64,000 nucleotides of DNA from NCBI RefSeq assembly GCF_014653215.1, contig NZ_BNAI01000005.1, positions 1-64,000 of the forward strand, in the 5' to 3' direction. Both the position numbers and the translations under genes were made by a program. The stretch comes from Pseudolysinimonas yzui. Lineage in GTDB: Bacteria > Actinomycetota > Actinomycetes > Actinomycetales > Microbacteriaceae. Below are positions 46,111 through 54,955 of this stretch, piece by piece. The notes below the pieces were generated by a model. That model did not search any database. It saw nothing but the letters and a program-made list of their open reading frames with translations, and was not told the DNA's origin. Positions within the stretch are counted from its first letter, which is position 1. Each line of letters begins with the position of its first letter.

Positions 46111-46117
46111 CGCGCGA

Positions 46118-46199
46118 CTCATCCGTCACAGTTGTCACCGATTTCCGGCCGCGCAGCCCGGAAATTGGCGGATGAGGGGAAGCGAGCCCGCTCGGGCTC
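46118..46199. terminator. Convergent hairpins before purB stop
   Basis: CTCATCCG (46118) and CGGATGAG (46169-46176) enclose ATTTCCGG/CCGGAAAT (46141-46165), forming one long stem. A second hairpin GAGCCCG-CT-CGGGCTC at 46184-46199 overlaps the purB stop and likely terminates purB. Confidence 0.55.
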
Positions 46200-47580
46200 A
46201 GTCGAGGGCGTCGACGAGATCGTCGGCGAGGCCGGTGTACCCGGCGGGGGTGAGGGCGAGCAGCCGCGCCTTCGCGTCGGCGCCGATGTCGAGACCCTCG
46301 ACGAAGGCCCGCAGGTCGTCGCCCGTGATGCGCTTGCCGCGGGTGAGTTCCTTGAGCAGCGCGTAGGGGTCGGCGATCGAGGAGCGTCCGGCGGTGACCT
46401 CGGCGCGGATGACCGTCTGGATCGCCTCGCCGAGCACCTCCCAGTTGGTGTCGAGGTCGGCGGCCAGCACGGCGTGCGCCACCGAGACCTCGTCGAGCCC
46501 GCGACGGATGTTGTCGAGGGCGAGCAGGGAGTGCCCGAGGGCGACGCCGATGTTGCGCTGAGTCGTCGAGTCGGTGAGGTCGCGCTGCAGGCGGCTGGTC
46601 ACCAGGGTCGAGGCCAGCGAGTCGAGGAGCGCCCCGGAGAGTTCGAGGTTCGCCTCCGCGTTCTCGAAGCGGATCGGGTTGACCTTATGCGGCATCGTCG
46701 ACGAGCCGGTCGCGCCGGCCTGCGGGATCTGCGCGAGATAGCCGATCGAGATGTAGGTCCACACGTCGGTGCAGAGGTTGTGCAGGATGCGACCGGCGTG
46801 CGCGAGCGCGGTGTACAGCTCGGCCTGCCAGTCGTGCGACTCGATCTGGGTGGTGAGTGGGTTCCAGTCGAGGCCGAGCGACGTGACGAACGCGCGCGAC
46901 AGCGCCGGCCAGTCGGCTCCGGGGTCGGCGGCGAGGTGGGCCGAGAAGGTGCCGGTCGCCCCGCTGAACTTGCCGAGGTACTCGATGCGCTCGATGCGGG
47001 CGATCTGCCGCTCGAGGCGGTGCACGAAGACGGCGATCTCCTTGCCGAAGGTCGTCGGCGTCGCCGGCTGACCGTGGGTGCGGGCGAGCATCGGGGTGGC
47101 GCGCTCGGCGACCGCGAACTCGCGCAGCCGGGCCACGACATCCCGCAGCTTCGGCAGCCACACCTCGGTGACGGCGGCGTGCACGGTGAGGGCGTAGGAG
47201 AGGTTGTTGACGTCTTCGCTGGTGCAGGCGAAGTGCACGAGCTCGGCGATGTGGTTGAGCCCGAGATCGCTCAGCCGGCGGCGCACCAGGTACTCGACGG
47301 CTTTGACGTCGTGGCGGGTGGTGGCCTCGAGGCGGGCCAGCTCGTCGATCTCGTCGGCGCCGAACTCGGCGGCGAAGTGCCGCAGTTCGCGCACCTGCTC
47401 GGCCTCGAGCGGGGTCGTGCCGAACAGCCCGCGCTCGGTGAGGAAGACGAGCCACTCGACCTCGACCCGCACGCGCGCCCGGTTGAGCCCCGCTTCGGAG
47501 AGGTGCTCACCGAGCTCTTCCACGACGGCGCGGTATCGGCCGTCGAGGGGGCTCAGCGGTTGCGGGGGCAGCGGGCTCAT
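46198..47580 (-). CDS. purB: Adenylosuccinate lyase
   Basis: 460 residues. Purine synthesis: cleaves SAICAR and adenylosuccinate. N-terminal LSPLDGRYRAVVEELGEHLS, ARTHGQPATPTTFGKEIAVF, and the fumarase/ASL signature GSSTMPHKVNPIRFENAE with the catalytic Ser loop. N-terminus and length match the Escherichia-like group. ATG overlaps the upstream phosphatase stop. Confidence 0.96.
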   Translation of the reverse strand: MSPLPPQPLSPLDGRYRAVVEELGEHLSEAGLNRARVRVEVEWLVFLTERGLFGTTPLEAEQVRELRHFAAEFGADEIDELARLEATTRHDVKAVEYLVRRRLSDLGLNHIAELVHFACTSEDVNNLSYALTVHAAVTEVWLPKLRDVVARLREFAVAERATPMLARTHGQPATPTTFGKEIAVFVHRLERQIARIERIEYLGKFSGATGTFSAHLAADPGADWPALSRAFVTSLGLDWNPLTTQIESHDWQAELYTALAHAGRILHNLCTDVWTYISIGYLAQIPQAGATGSSTMPHKVNPIRFENAEANLELSGALLDSLASTLVTSRLQRDLTDSTTQRNIGVALGHSLLALDNIRRGLDEVSVAHAVLAADLDTNWEVLGEAIQTVIRAEVTAGRSSIADPYALLKELTRGKRITGDDLRAFVEGLDIGADAKARLLALTPAGYTGLADDLVDALD

Positions 47581-48095
47581 GAGACTCCCTGTCGGAGGAC
47601 CGGTTCAAGCTGACGGAACAGCGCGACGCTCGCACGCTCGATGGTGGCGAGCACGGAGTCGAAGAGCACCGCGTCCGAATAGTACGGATCGGGGACTTCC
47701 GCCGAGGCGCTCGACTCGTCGAACGACAACAGCATCTGCACTTTGGCGCCGGCATGCTCGTCGCCTGCCCATTCTCGCAGAGTGCGTTCCTGACCGCGGT
47801 CGAAGACGACGACGAGGTCGAGGGCGGCGAACCAGGCGGGGTCGAACTGCCGCGCCCGGTGGCCGGTCGCGTCGTAGCCGCGCGTCGCGAGTGCGGCGAT
47901 CGTGCGGGCGTCGGCGCGCTCGCCGACGTGCCAGTCTCCGGTCGCCGCGGAGCTCACCTCGAGCCGCGACTCATATCCGCCCGCGGTGATGAGCCGCCGG
48001 AAGACCGCCTCCGCCATCGGCGATCGGCAGATGTTGCCGGTGCAGACGAAGCAGATCCGGAAGACCGGCCCCGGTTCCACGGGGACGCGTGCCAT
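47577..48095 (-). CDS. Low-molecular-weight protein tyrosine phosphatase
   Basis: 172 residues. P-loop CTGNICRSP with nucleophile Cys18 and Arg24, followed by MAEAVFRRL; general acid in EVPDPYYSD. In related bacteria such enzymes act on tyrosine-phosphorylated wall or stress proteins. Start ATG 48095 (MARVPVEPGPVFRICFVC). Coupled to purB by a 4-bp overlap. Confidence 0.93.
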   Translation of the reverse strand: MARVPVEPGPVFRICFVCTGNICRSPMAEAVFRRLITAGGYESRLEVSSAATGDWHVGERADARTIAALATRGYDATGHRARQFDPAWFAALDLVVVFDRGQERTLREWAGDEHAGAKVQMLLSFDESSASAEVPDPYYSDAVLFDSVLATIERASVALFRQLEPVLRQGVS

Positions 48096-48207
48096 GCGCC
48101 CATCATCCCGCGATTCGCGCGTCCTCCACAGGGGCGGAACGAAACGACCGTGCGGATGCCGGCCGCCGGGCGGCCGGTCGGGACGCCGCGCCGCACAGGA
48201 TGACGGC

Positions 48208-48465
48208 ATGAGCCCCGCCCCCGTCGACCCCGCCGCGATCCGTGCCGGCCTGGAGCGGCAACTCGCTCTGCTCACCCCGGTCGTCGAACACCTGCGCTCG
48301 GCGGCCGTCGACGAGAGCCCCCTCGTCTCCGACGAGTGGCGCGGCCCGGCGGCCGAGGCGGCGACGGTTTTCCTCGCCGACCTCCGAGCCGGGCTCCGGG
48401 CCGCGGCCGAGGAGACCGACGACGTCGTGCGCACGCTGCGCCTGAACATCGCGTTGCTGTCATGA
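48208..48465 (+). CDS. WXG100-like small helical protein
   Basis: 85 residues, no signal peptide, predicted as two helices joined by a turn with W44-R45-G46 in SDEWRGPAAEAATVFLADLR. Hydrophobic heptad spacing on both sides resembles the ESX/WXG100 hairpin; it lacks the usual C-terminal secretion motif Y-x3-D/E. ATG 48208 comes 6 bp after CAGGAT (weak -10). Its stop overlaps the ATG of the hydrolase gene. The type VII-related function is inferred from shape and the WxG only. Confidence 0.62.
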   Translation: MSPAPVDPAAIRAGLERQLALLTPVVEHLRSAAVDESPLVSDEWRGPAAEAATVFLADLRAGLRAAAEETDDVVRTLRLNIALLS

Positions 48466-49877
48466 GCGACCCTGCCCTGAGCGACCCCGACGATCTCGGC
48501 GGGCAGCTGCGGGTGACCCCGGCGGGCACCGTCGTCGTGTCGACGGATGCGTTGCTCGCCTCCGCCGACCGGCTGCGGTCGCTCGAAGCGGCGCTGCACG
48601 GGGACGTGCGCCGGGTGATCATCGCCGACTCCGTCGCCACCGGGATGCCGATCGACGGGATCGTCCCCGCGCTCGAGCGCCTGCGGGCGCGGTGCGAGGG
48701 GGCCCGCGACGCGTTCGGGCGGATCGCCGAGGACTACACCCGCACCGAGGCCGCGATCGAACGGGCGCAGCGCGACCTCGCCGCGATGATCGCCGCCGCC
48801 GTCGGCCCGGCGGTGTTCGGGGCGCTGATGCGCCTGATCCTGTTCTGCCCGGGGGCGCTCATCGCCGGGGCGCTGCTCGGCTGGGCGGCCATTCCGGATG
48901 GACCGGACGGGCGACTCGGCACCGTGCGCGACTTCATGATCGCGCATCCCGAACTGATCACCAGCCCGGAGTTCGTGCGGTTCGTGTCCCTCGTCGCGAC
49001 CAGCATCGACGACGCCGTGCTCGGCGGAATCGGGGTGCCGTCGTGGCTCGTCGCGCTTCCGGGTCTCGACCTCTCACCCGACGGCGGCGTCGCCGCCGGG
49101 GCCCTCACGGTCGCGGCGATGGGGGCGATGCTCGGCATGTTCCGCGAGACGCCGGTGAGTGTCGATCGAGTGTCGACCCAGGCCCTGAATGTCGCGCCCG
49201 CCGGCGTGCGGGAGCGACTCGACAACATCCCCGAAGGCGACCAGATCCGCATCGAGAAGTACGAGGCCGAGGGGATGCCGCCGCGCTACACGGTCTCTGT
49301 CGGGCCGACCGAGACCTTCTCGCCCTACGCCGACCAGGAGCCCTTCGACTCCACCAGCAACACCTACGGGGTGGCCGGCCTGTCGGCGGGGTCGTTCCGA
49401 GCGGTCGAGCTGGCGATGGCCGAGGCGGGGATCCGGCCCGGCGACGAGGTGGTGCTCACCGGGTTCTCGCAAGGGGGCCTGGTCGCGACGATGGTGGCCG
49501 CCTCGGGCGACTGGAACGTCGTCGGCCTCGAGACGCACGGGGCGCCCGCCGGCAACATCCCGCTGCCGTCGGGCATCGCCGGGATGGCGATCCGCAACAC
49601 CGACGACCTCGTGCCGGCGCTCGCCGGGCCGCAGTTCGAACACGACCTGATGCAGGTCGAGCGTCGCGCGTTCCGCGAGGGCGTCGACATCCCGACGGTT
49701 CAGGCGGCGCCCGCGCACCAGCGCACCGGCTACGAGGGCACGGCGTCGGCGATCGACAGGGCCGAGTCGTCAGCGGTGCAGCAGCAGATCCGCACCCTCG
49801 ACGCCTTCGCGGCCGACTACCTCGAGCGCCCCGGCGGCCACGCGACGGTGATGATGTACCACGCGACGCGCGACTAG
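48462..49877 (+). CDS. Helical N-terminal region fused to alpha/beta hydrolase
   Basis: 471 residues. Residues about 1-115 are helical (STDALLASADRLRSLEAALH, ERLRARCEGARDAFGRIAED), like WXG100/LXG leader regions. About 112-145 and 208-235 are hydrophobic, with Ala/Gly-rich segments. About 270-471 are an alpha/beta hydrolase: nucleophile Ser336 in GFSQGG, candidate acid Asp381 or Asp382 in RNTDDLVPA, candidate His460 in PGGHATVMMY. Possible lipase or esterase. ATG overlaps the WXG-like gene by 4 bp, which makes a two-gene unit. Not a family I can name. Confidence 0.75.
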   Translation: MSDPALSDPDDLGGQLRVTPAGTVVVSTDALLASADRLRSLEAALHGDVRRVIIADSVATGMPIDGIVPALERLRARCEGARDAFGRIAEDYTRTEAAIERAQRDLAAMIAAAVGPAVFGALMRLILFCPGALIAGALLGWAAIPDGPDGRLGTVRDFMIAHPELITSPEFVRFVSLVATSIDDAVLGGIGVPSWLVALPGLDLSPDGGVAAGALTVAAMGAMLGMFRETPVSVDRVSTQALNVAPAGVRERLDNIPEGDQIRIEKYEAEGMPPRYTVSVGPTETFSPYADQEPFDSTSNTYGVAGLSAGSFRAVELAMAEAGIRPGDEVVLTGFSQGGLVATMVAASGDWNVVGLETHGAPAGNIPLPSGIAGMAIRNTDDLVPALAGPQFEHDLMQVERRAFREGVDIPTVQAAPAHQRTGYEGTASAIDRAESSAVQQQIRTLDAFAADYLERPGGHATVMMYHATRD

Positions 49878-50296
49878 CGGCGGCGCCCCTGGGTCTTCAC
49901 GAACGGCCGCAGCACGATGCCGATGAGCCAGCTGATGACGCCCAGCACGATCGCGCCGAGCACACCCCACCAGAAACCGCCGGGCACCTGCAGGCCGAAG
50001 CCGAGAAGGCTGCTGATCCACGCGACGAGCAGGAACAGCAGTCCGTTGACGATGAGCGAGATGAGGCCGAGCGTCAGCACGTAGAGCGGGAACGCGACGA
50101 CGCGGATGATGCCGCCGATGATGCCGTTGACGAGGCCGAAGATCAGCGCCACCAGCAGGTAGGTCACGACCAATTCGACGCTCACGCCGGGCTCCGGATC
50201 GTTGTACGCCTGCACGAACACGTTCGGGCTGAGGATCAGCACCGTCAGCCAGAGCGCGAGCGCGTTGATGAGGAGGCGGAGGATGAGGCGACCCAT
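49874..50296 (-). CDS. Phage-holin-family (PF04020-like) membrane protein
   Basis: 140 residues. Four hydrophobic helices with GRLILRLLINALALWLTVLI at the start, VNGIIGGIIRVVAFPLYVLTLGLISLIVNGLLFLLVAW (quoted in part: VNGIIGG, PLYVLTLGLISLIVNG) and a final helix ending RPFVKTQGRRR. The PLxxLTLGL...NG pattern is that of the small 4TM 'phage holin family' found in many chromosomes; no phage genes are near. Shares four bases with the end of the hydrolase gene (convergent). Function unknown. Confidence 0.85.
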   Translation of the reverse strand: MGRLILRLLINALALWLTVLILSPNVFVQAYNDPEPGVSVELVVTYLLVALIFGLVNGIIGGIIRVVAFPLYVLTLGLISLIVNGLLFLLVAWISSLLGFGLQVPGGFWWGVLGAIVLGVISWLIGIVLRPFVKTQGRRR

Positions 50297-50335
50297 GCCC
50301 CCATCTTCATGCATGGGAGCCGGTCGCCGCGACCC

Positions 50336-50341
50336 TAGGCT
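50336..50341 (+). promoter_or_regulatory. -10 element for leaderless hisC
   Basis: TAGGCT ends 7 bp before ATG 50349. Confidence 0.5.
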
Positions 50342-50348
50342 GGACCGC

Positions 50349-51434
50349 ATGGCCGTGACCCTCCGCCCGGAGATCGCCGCACTTCCGCCCTACCGTCAAG
50401 GTCGCGCGGCGGCTGCCGAAGCGTTCAAGCTCTCCAGCAACGAGAACCCGAGCCCGACGCATCCCGCGATCCACGCCGCGATCGCCGATTCGCAGTTCAA
50501 CCGCTACCCCGACGGGGCCGCAATGGAACTGCGCACCCGGCTGGCCGAACGGGTCGGCGTGCCCCTCGAGCAGGTGCACGTCGGCGCCGGGTCGGTCTCG
50601 ATCCTCTATCAACTCGTGCAAGCCGCCGCGGGCCCCGGCGACGAGATCGTGTACCCGTGGCGGTCGTTCGAGGCGTACCCCCTTCTCGTCACGGTCGCCG
50701 GCGCCACGAGTGTTCAGATTCCGAACCTGCCGGGTGGGCGGCACGATCTCGATGCGATGGCGGCGGCGATCACCGACCGCACCCGGGTCGTGCTCGTCTG
50801 CACGCCCAACAACCCCACGAGCACGCTGGTCACGGCCGCGGAGTTCGCCGCGTTCATGGCGAAGGTTCCGCCGACCGTGCTCGTCATCCTCGACGAGGCG
50901 TACTCCGAGTTCGTCACCGACGAGCGCGCGGTCAGCGGCCTGACCGAGCTCGACACCTACCCGAACCTCGTCGTGCTCCGCACCTTCTCCAAGGCGTTCG
51001 GCCTCGCGGGTCTGCGGGTCGGCTGGGCGGTGGGCCCGGCGTACATCCTGGATGCCGCGCGCAGCGCCGCGATTCCGCTCTCGGTCACCGAGCCGGCGCA
51101 ACGCGCCGCCCTCGCCGCACTCGATGTCGAGGCGGAGCTGCTCGCGGTCGTCGACGAGCTCATCGAGCGTCGGGCGCGGGTCTTCGCCGGCCTCACGGCG
51201 GCGGGATGGACCGTTCCCGAGCCGCACGGCAACTTCGTCTGGCTCGCCACCGGCGAGGAGACCACGGCGGTCGCCGCGATGCTCGAAGCCGACGGGATCG
51301 TCGGCCGGGTGTTCGCCGGCGAAGGGATTCGCGTCTCGATCGGCGAAGAGGAGTCTGTCGACAGACTCCTACGTTCTGCCGCGCGCATTGTGCAGACCCT
51401 CCCGCGGGCGGCCGAAATCGCCCGGTTAGGGTAG
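50349..51434 (+). CDS. hisC: Histidinol-phosphate or aromatic aminotransferase
   Basis: 361 residues, fold-type I PLP enzyme of the HisC/Pat group. KLSSNENPSPTHPAI, NRYPDGAAMELRTRLAE, LCTPNNPTSTLV-like stretch, ILDEAYSEFV, and PLP Lys in RTFSKAFGLAGLRVGWAVG. The N-terminal LPPYRQGRAA and adjacent 2-oxoacid dehydrogenase genes fit the actinobacterial Pat (phenylalanine aminotransferase) subgroup as well. The hisC symbol is by family; substrate not determined. Confidence 0.82.
   Translation: MAVTLRPEIAALPPYRQGRAAAAEAFKLSSNENPSPTHPAIHAAIADSQFNRYPDGAAMELRTRLAERVGVPLEQVHVGAGSVSILYQLVQAAAGPGDEIVYPWRSFEAYPLLVTVAGATSVQIPNLPGGRHDLDAMAAAITDRTRVVLVCTPNNPTSTLVTAAEFAAFMAKVPPTVLVILDEAYSEFVTDERAVSGLTELDTYPNLVVLRTFSKAFGLAGLRVGWAVGPAYILDAARSAAIPLSVTEPAQRAALAALDVEAELLAVVDELIERRARVFAGLTAAGWTVPEPHGNFVWLATGEETTAVAAMLEADGIVGRVFAGEGIRVSIGEEESVDRLLRSAARIVQTLPRAAEIARLG
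51427..51432 (+). promoter_or_regulatory. -10 element for leaderless 2-oxoacid dehydrogenase operon
   Basis: TAGGGT inside the end of hisC, 7 bp before ATG 51440. Confidence 0.5.
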
Positions 51435-51439
51435 GCACC

Positions 51440-52555
51440 ATGTCCTACACCGAGGCGACGATCCAGTTGCTCTCGCCGGAAGGCTCCCTCGTCGAGTCGG
51501 ATGTCACGGCTCCCTACCTGCCGAAGATCGCGGCGCTGAGCGACGCGCAGCTGCGCGACTTCCACCGGCAGATGGTCGTCACCCGCCGGTTCGACATCGA
51601 GGCCGGCAACCTGCAGCGGCAGGGCCAGCTCGCGTTGTGGATTCCGAGCCTCGGGCAGGAGGCGGCGCAGGTCGGGTCGGGCTACGCCGCCCGCGCGCAG
51701 GATCACATCTTCCCCGCGTACCGCGAGCACGCGGTCGGACGCCTCCGGGGCCTCGACCCGATGCGCATCATCGAGCTGTTGCGGGGCCTGAGCCACGGCG
51801 GCTGGGACCCGGCGCAGACCGGCAACTTCCACCTGTACACCCTCGTCATCGGCTCGCAGTCGCTGCACGCCACCGGCTACGCGATGGGCCTCACCTTCGA
51901 CGGCGCGACCGCGACGGGAAACCCCGAGACGGATGCCGCGGTGGTCGCCTACTTCGGCGACGGCGCCACGAGCCAGGGGGATGTCAGCGAGGCCTTCGTG
52001 TTCGCCGCCAGCTACCAGGCGCCGATCCTGTTCTTCCTGCAGAACAACCACTGGGCGATCTCGGTGCCGGTCGAACGCCAGTCGCGCACGCCGCTCTACC
52101 TGCGCGGCACCGGCTTCGGCGTTCCGTCGGTGCAGATCGACGGCAACGACGTGCTCGCCTCCTACGCCGTGAGTTCGACGATGCTCGACTCCGCCCGCGC
52201 CGGCGGGGGCCCGCAGTTCATCGAGGCGCTCACCTATCGCATGGGGGCGCACACCACGAGCGACGACCCGACGAAGTACCGCGAGCACGACGACGTGCAG
52301 TTCTGGAGCGAACGCGACCCGATCTCGCGCTTCGAGACGTTCCTGCGGGCGAAGGGTGAGAGCGAGGCGTTCTTCGCCGAGGTCGCGACCGAGGCCGAAG
52401 ATCTGGCCGCCGACATCCGAACGCGCACGCTCGCGCTCGGGGTGCCGCCGACCGACAAGATGTTCGCCGTCTACTCGGATCCGCATCCGCTCATGGACGA
52501 GCAGCGCGCCTGGCTCGCCGCCTACGAGGCCTCGCTCGACGAGGTGACGGAATGA
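51440..52555 (+). CDS. pdhA: 2-oxoacid dehydrogenase E1 alpha subunit
   Basis: 371 residues; TPP-dependent decarboxylase of pyruvate or branched-chain 2-oxoacids. YAARAQDHIFPAYREHAVG, TPP motif beginning GDGATSQGDVSEAF and ending FLQNNHWAIS, YRMGAHTTSDDPTKYR. Pyruvate versus branched-chain cannot be settled by eye; the high-GC Gram-positive cluster of this shape is often annotated pdhA or bkdA. First of E1alpha-E1beta-E2; no E3 gene in the window. Stop overlaps the E1beta ATG. Confidence 0.9.
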   Translation: MSYTEATIQLLSPEGSLVESDVTAPYLPKIAALSDAQLRDFHRQMVVTRRFDIEAGNLQRQGQLALWIPSLGQEAAQVGSGYAARAQDHIFPAYREHAVGRLRGLDPMRIIELLRGLSHGGWDPAQTGNFHLYTLVIGSQSLHATGYAMGLTFDGATATGNPETDAAVVAYFGDGATSQGDVSEAFVFAASYQAPILFFLQNNHWAISVPVERQSRTPLYLRGTGFGVPSVQIDGNDVLASYAVSSTMLDSARAGGGPQFIEALTYRMGAHTTSDDPTKYREHDDVQFWSERDPISRFETFLRAKGESEAFFAEVATEAEDLAADIRTRTLALGVPPTDKMFAVYSDPHPLMDEQRAWLAAYEASLDEVTE

Positions 52556-53532
52556 CTCTCGAGACGCTGACGATGGCGAAGGCCCTCAACGAGGGTCTGC
52601 GCGCCGCGCTCGCCGCGAACGACCGGGTGCTGCTGATGGGTGAAGACATCGGCACCCTCGGCGGCGTGTTCCGGGTGACCGAGGGGCTCAAGGCCGAGTT
52701 CGGCGAGAACCGGGTGCTCGACACCCCGCTCGCGGAGTCGGGGATCATCGGCACCGCGATCGGCCTCGCGCTGCGCGGCTACCGGCCGGTGTGTGAGATC
52801 CAGTTCGACGGGTTCATCTACCCCGGGTTCGACCAGATCACCTCGCAGCTGGCGAAGCTCACCGCCCGCAACGAGGGCAACCAGAGTTTCCCCGTCGTCA
52901 TCCGCGTGCCCTACGGCGGCCACATCGGCGCGGTCGAGCACCACCAGGAGAGCCCCGAGGCGTACTTCGCGCACACCGCCGGTCTGCGCGTCGTGAGCCC
53001 GGCGACTCCGCACGATGCCTACTGGATGATCCAGCAGGCCATCGCCAGCGACGACCCCGTGCTGTTCTTCGAGCCGAAGAGCCGCTACTGGCCCAAGGGC
53101 GAGGTGAACCTCTCCGCCGCCGAGACCCCGCTGCACGTCAGCCGGGTCGTGCGCACCGGAACCGACGCGACGCTCGTCGGTCACGGGGCGATGGTCACGG
53201 TGCTGCTGCAGGCCGCCGAGATCGCGGCCGAGGAGGGCACGAGCCTCGAGGTCATCGACCTGCGATCGCTGTCGCCGATCGACTACGCGCCGATCCTCAC
53301 CTCGGTGCAGAAGACCGGCCGGCTCGTCGTCGCCCAGGAGGCGCCGGGCAACGTGAGCGTCGGCTCGGAGATCGCCGCGACGATCGCCGAGCGCGCGTTC
53401 TACTCGCTCCAGGCGCCGGTGCTGCGGGTCAGCGGGTTCGACACCCCGTTCCCGCCCGCGAAGCTGGAGACCGCGTACCTGCCCGACGCCGACCGCGTGC
53501 TCGAAGCGGTCGACCGGGCGCTGGCCTACTAG
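52552..53532 (+). CDS. pdhB: 2-oxoacid dehydrogenase E1 beta subunit
   Basis: 326 residues. MAKALNEGLRAALAANDRVL, MGEDIGTLGGVFRVTEGL, FDTPLAESGIIG-like (DTPLAESGIIGTAIGLALRG), EIQFDGFIYPGFDQITSQLAK and the transketolase C-terminal domain with VIDLRSLSPIDYAPILTSVQ. ATG overlaps the E1alpha stop. Followed after 13 bp by E2. Confidence 0.92.
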   Translation: MTLETLTMAKALNEGLRAALAANDRVLLMGEDIGTLGGVFRVTEGLKAEFGENRVLDTPLAESGIIGTAIGLALRGYRPVCEIQFDGFIYPGFDQITSQLAKLTARNEGNQSFPVVIRVPYGGHIGAVEHHQESPEAYFAHTAGLRVVSPATPHDAYWMIQQAIASDDPVLFFEPKSRYWPKGEVNLSAAETPLHVSRVVRTGTDATLVGHGAMVTVLLQAAEIAAEEGTSLEVIDLRSLSPIDYAPILTSVQKTGRLVVAQEAPGNVSVGSEIAATIAERAFYSLQAPVLRVSGFDTPFPPAKLETAYLPDADRVLEAVDRALAY

Positions 53533-53545
53533 GAGGTGACTTTCG

Positions 53546-54898
53546 ATGGCGCAAGAATTCCCGCTCCCGGATGTCGGTGAGGGTCTGACCGAGGCCGAGA
53601 TCGTCTCCTGGAAGGTCAAACCCGGCGACACCGTCACCGTCAACCAGGTGCTCGTCGAGATCGAGACCGCCAAGTCGCTCGTCGAGCTGCCCTCGCCGTT
53701 CGCCGGCACCGTGACCGAGCTGCTCTTCGAGGAGGGCGCCACCGTCGAGGTCGGGGCGCCGATCATCCGGGTGGCGTCATCCGGCGGAACGATCGAGCTG
53801 CAGGCTCCCAGCGAAGGCGATGTCGTCGGCGAGGTCGCCGACCCGAAGGCGTCGGCCGCGGCCGAGGAGGCGGAGGAGGCCGAGAAGCCCGGGGCGGTGC
53901 TCGTCGGCTACGGCTCGAAGGGCGGGCACACGACGACGCGGCGGCGACGCCCGGGGGCGGTCGCGACGACCGTCGAGGGGGCGACCGCGGATGGCGCGCG
54001 CGCGTCGGCCGGACGACGCACGACTTCCGCGTCGCCGATGCCGATCATCGCGAAGCCGCCGATCCGCAAGCTCGCGAAAGACCTCGACGTCGACATCTCG
54101 ACGATCACCGGCACGGGCCTCGGTGGCGAGATCGTGCGCGAAGACGTCGTGCGCCAGGCCGGGCAGGCGAGCGTGTTCCGCAACTTCGAGACCCCGGCGT
54201 GGCCGCAGGAACGCGAGGAGCGCATCCCGGTGAAGGGGGTGCGCAAGGCGATCGCGTCGGCGATGGTGTCGAGCGCGTTCAGCGCGCCGCACGTGAGCGT
54301 CTTCACCGACGTGAACGCGACCCGCACGATGGAGTTCGTGAAGCGGCTCAAGGAGTCGACCGACTTCGCCGGCGTGCGCGTCTCGCCGCTGCTGGTGATG
54401 GCGAAGGCGGTCATCTGGGCGGTGCGCCGCAACCCGACGGTGAACTCGACGTGGACCGACAAAGAGATCATCGTGCACCACTACGTCAACCTCGGCATCG
54501 CGGCGGCGACCCCGCGCGGCCTCATCGTGCCGAACGTCAAGGACGCGCAGAACCTGAGCCTGCGCGAGCTGGCTCAGGGCCTCGAACAGCTCACGATCAC
54601 GGCGCGCGACGGCAAGACGACCCCGGCCGACATGGCGAACGGCACGATCACGATCACCAACCTCGGATCGTTCGGGATGGACACCGGCACGCCGATCCTC
54701 AACCCCGGCGAGGTCGGCATCGTCGCGCTCGGCGCGATCAAGCAGAAGCCGTGGGTCATTGACGGCGAGGTGCGGCCGGCATGGGTCACGACGGTGTCGG
54801 CGGCGTTCGATCACCGCGTGGTCGACGGGGATGTCGCGAGTCGCTTCACGGCGGACCTCGCGTCGGTCATCGAGGAGCCCGCCCTCCTGCTCGACTGA
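53546..54898 (+). CDS. pdhC: 2-oxoacid dehydrogenase E2 (dihydrolipoyl acyltransferase)
   Basis: 450 residues. One lipoyl domain (Lys43 in [14 protein letters not shown]), a charged linker (about 90-165), peripheral-subunit binding domain [20 protein letters not shown], catalytic domain with [20 protein letters not shown] and the active-site [13 protein letters not shown] (His423). AGGAGGTGA just before the ATG. Completes E1alpha-E1beta-E2; E3 must be elsewhere. Confidence 0.94.
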   Translation: MAQEFPLPDVGEGLTEAEIVSWKVKPGDTVTVNQVLVEIETAKSLVELPSPFAGTVTELLFEEGATVEVGAPIIRVASSGGTIELQAPSEGDVVGEVADPKASAAAEEAEEAEKPGAVLVGYGSKGGHTTTRRRRPGAVATTVEGATADGARASAGRRTTSASPMPIIAKPPIRKLAKDLDVDISTITGTGLGGEIVREDVVRQAGQASVFRNFETPAWPQEREERIPVKGVRKAIASAMVSSAFSAPHVSVFTDVNATRTMEFVKRLKESTDFAGVRVSPLLVMAKAVIWAVRRNPTVNSTWTDKEIIVHHYVNLGIAAATPRGLIVPNVKDAQNLSLRELAQGLEQLTITARDGKTTPADMANGTITITNLGSFGMDTGTPILNPGEVGIVALGAIKQKPWVIDGEVRPAWVTTVSAAFDHRVVDGDVASRFTADLASVIEEPALLLD

Positions 54899-54905
54899 CC
54901 CGCCC

Positions 54906-54938
54906 TAATGAGAACCGTTTTGACAACCATTCTCATTA
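54906..54938. promoter_or_regulatory. Zur-like operator upstream of znuACB-zur
   Basis: Outer perfect 9-bp inverted repeat TAATGAGAA ... TTCTCATTA, 15-bp spacer. Inside are two overlapping 15-mers, TGAGAACCGTTTTGA (54909-54923) and TGACAACCATTCTCA (54921-54935), the second matching the actinobacterial Zur consensus TGAAAATGATTTTCA at 11 of 15 positions. It lies just ahead of a -10 element, as expected for zinc repression. Confidence 0.75.
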
Positions 54939-54943
54939 CCGAC

Positions 54944-54949
54944 TACGGT
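54944..54949 (+). promoter_or_regulatory. -10 element for leaderless znuA
   Basis: TACGGT ends 6 bp before GTG 54956. Directly downstream of the operator. Confidence 0.5.
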
Positions 54950-54955
54950 AGCGCC

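Noticed and set aside
49874-50296. Holin-family protein as sign of a prophage
   Set aside because: No capsid, tail, lysin or integrase genes near; this family is common in ordinary chromosomes.
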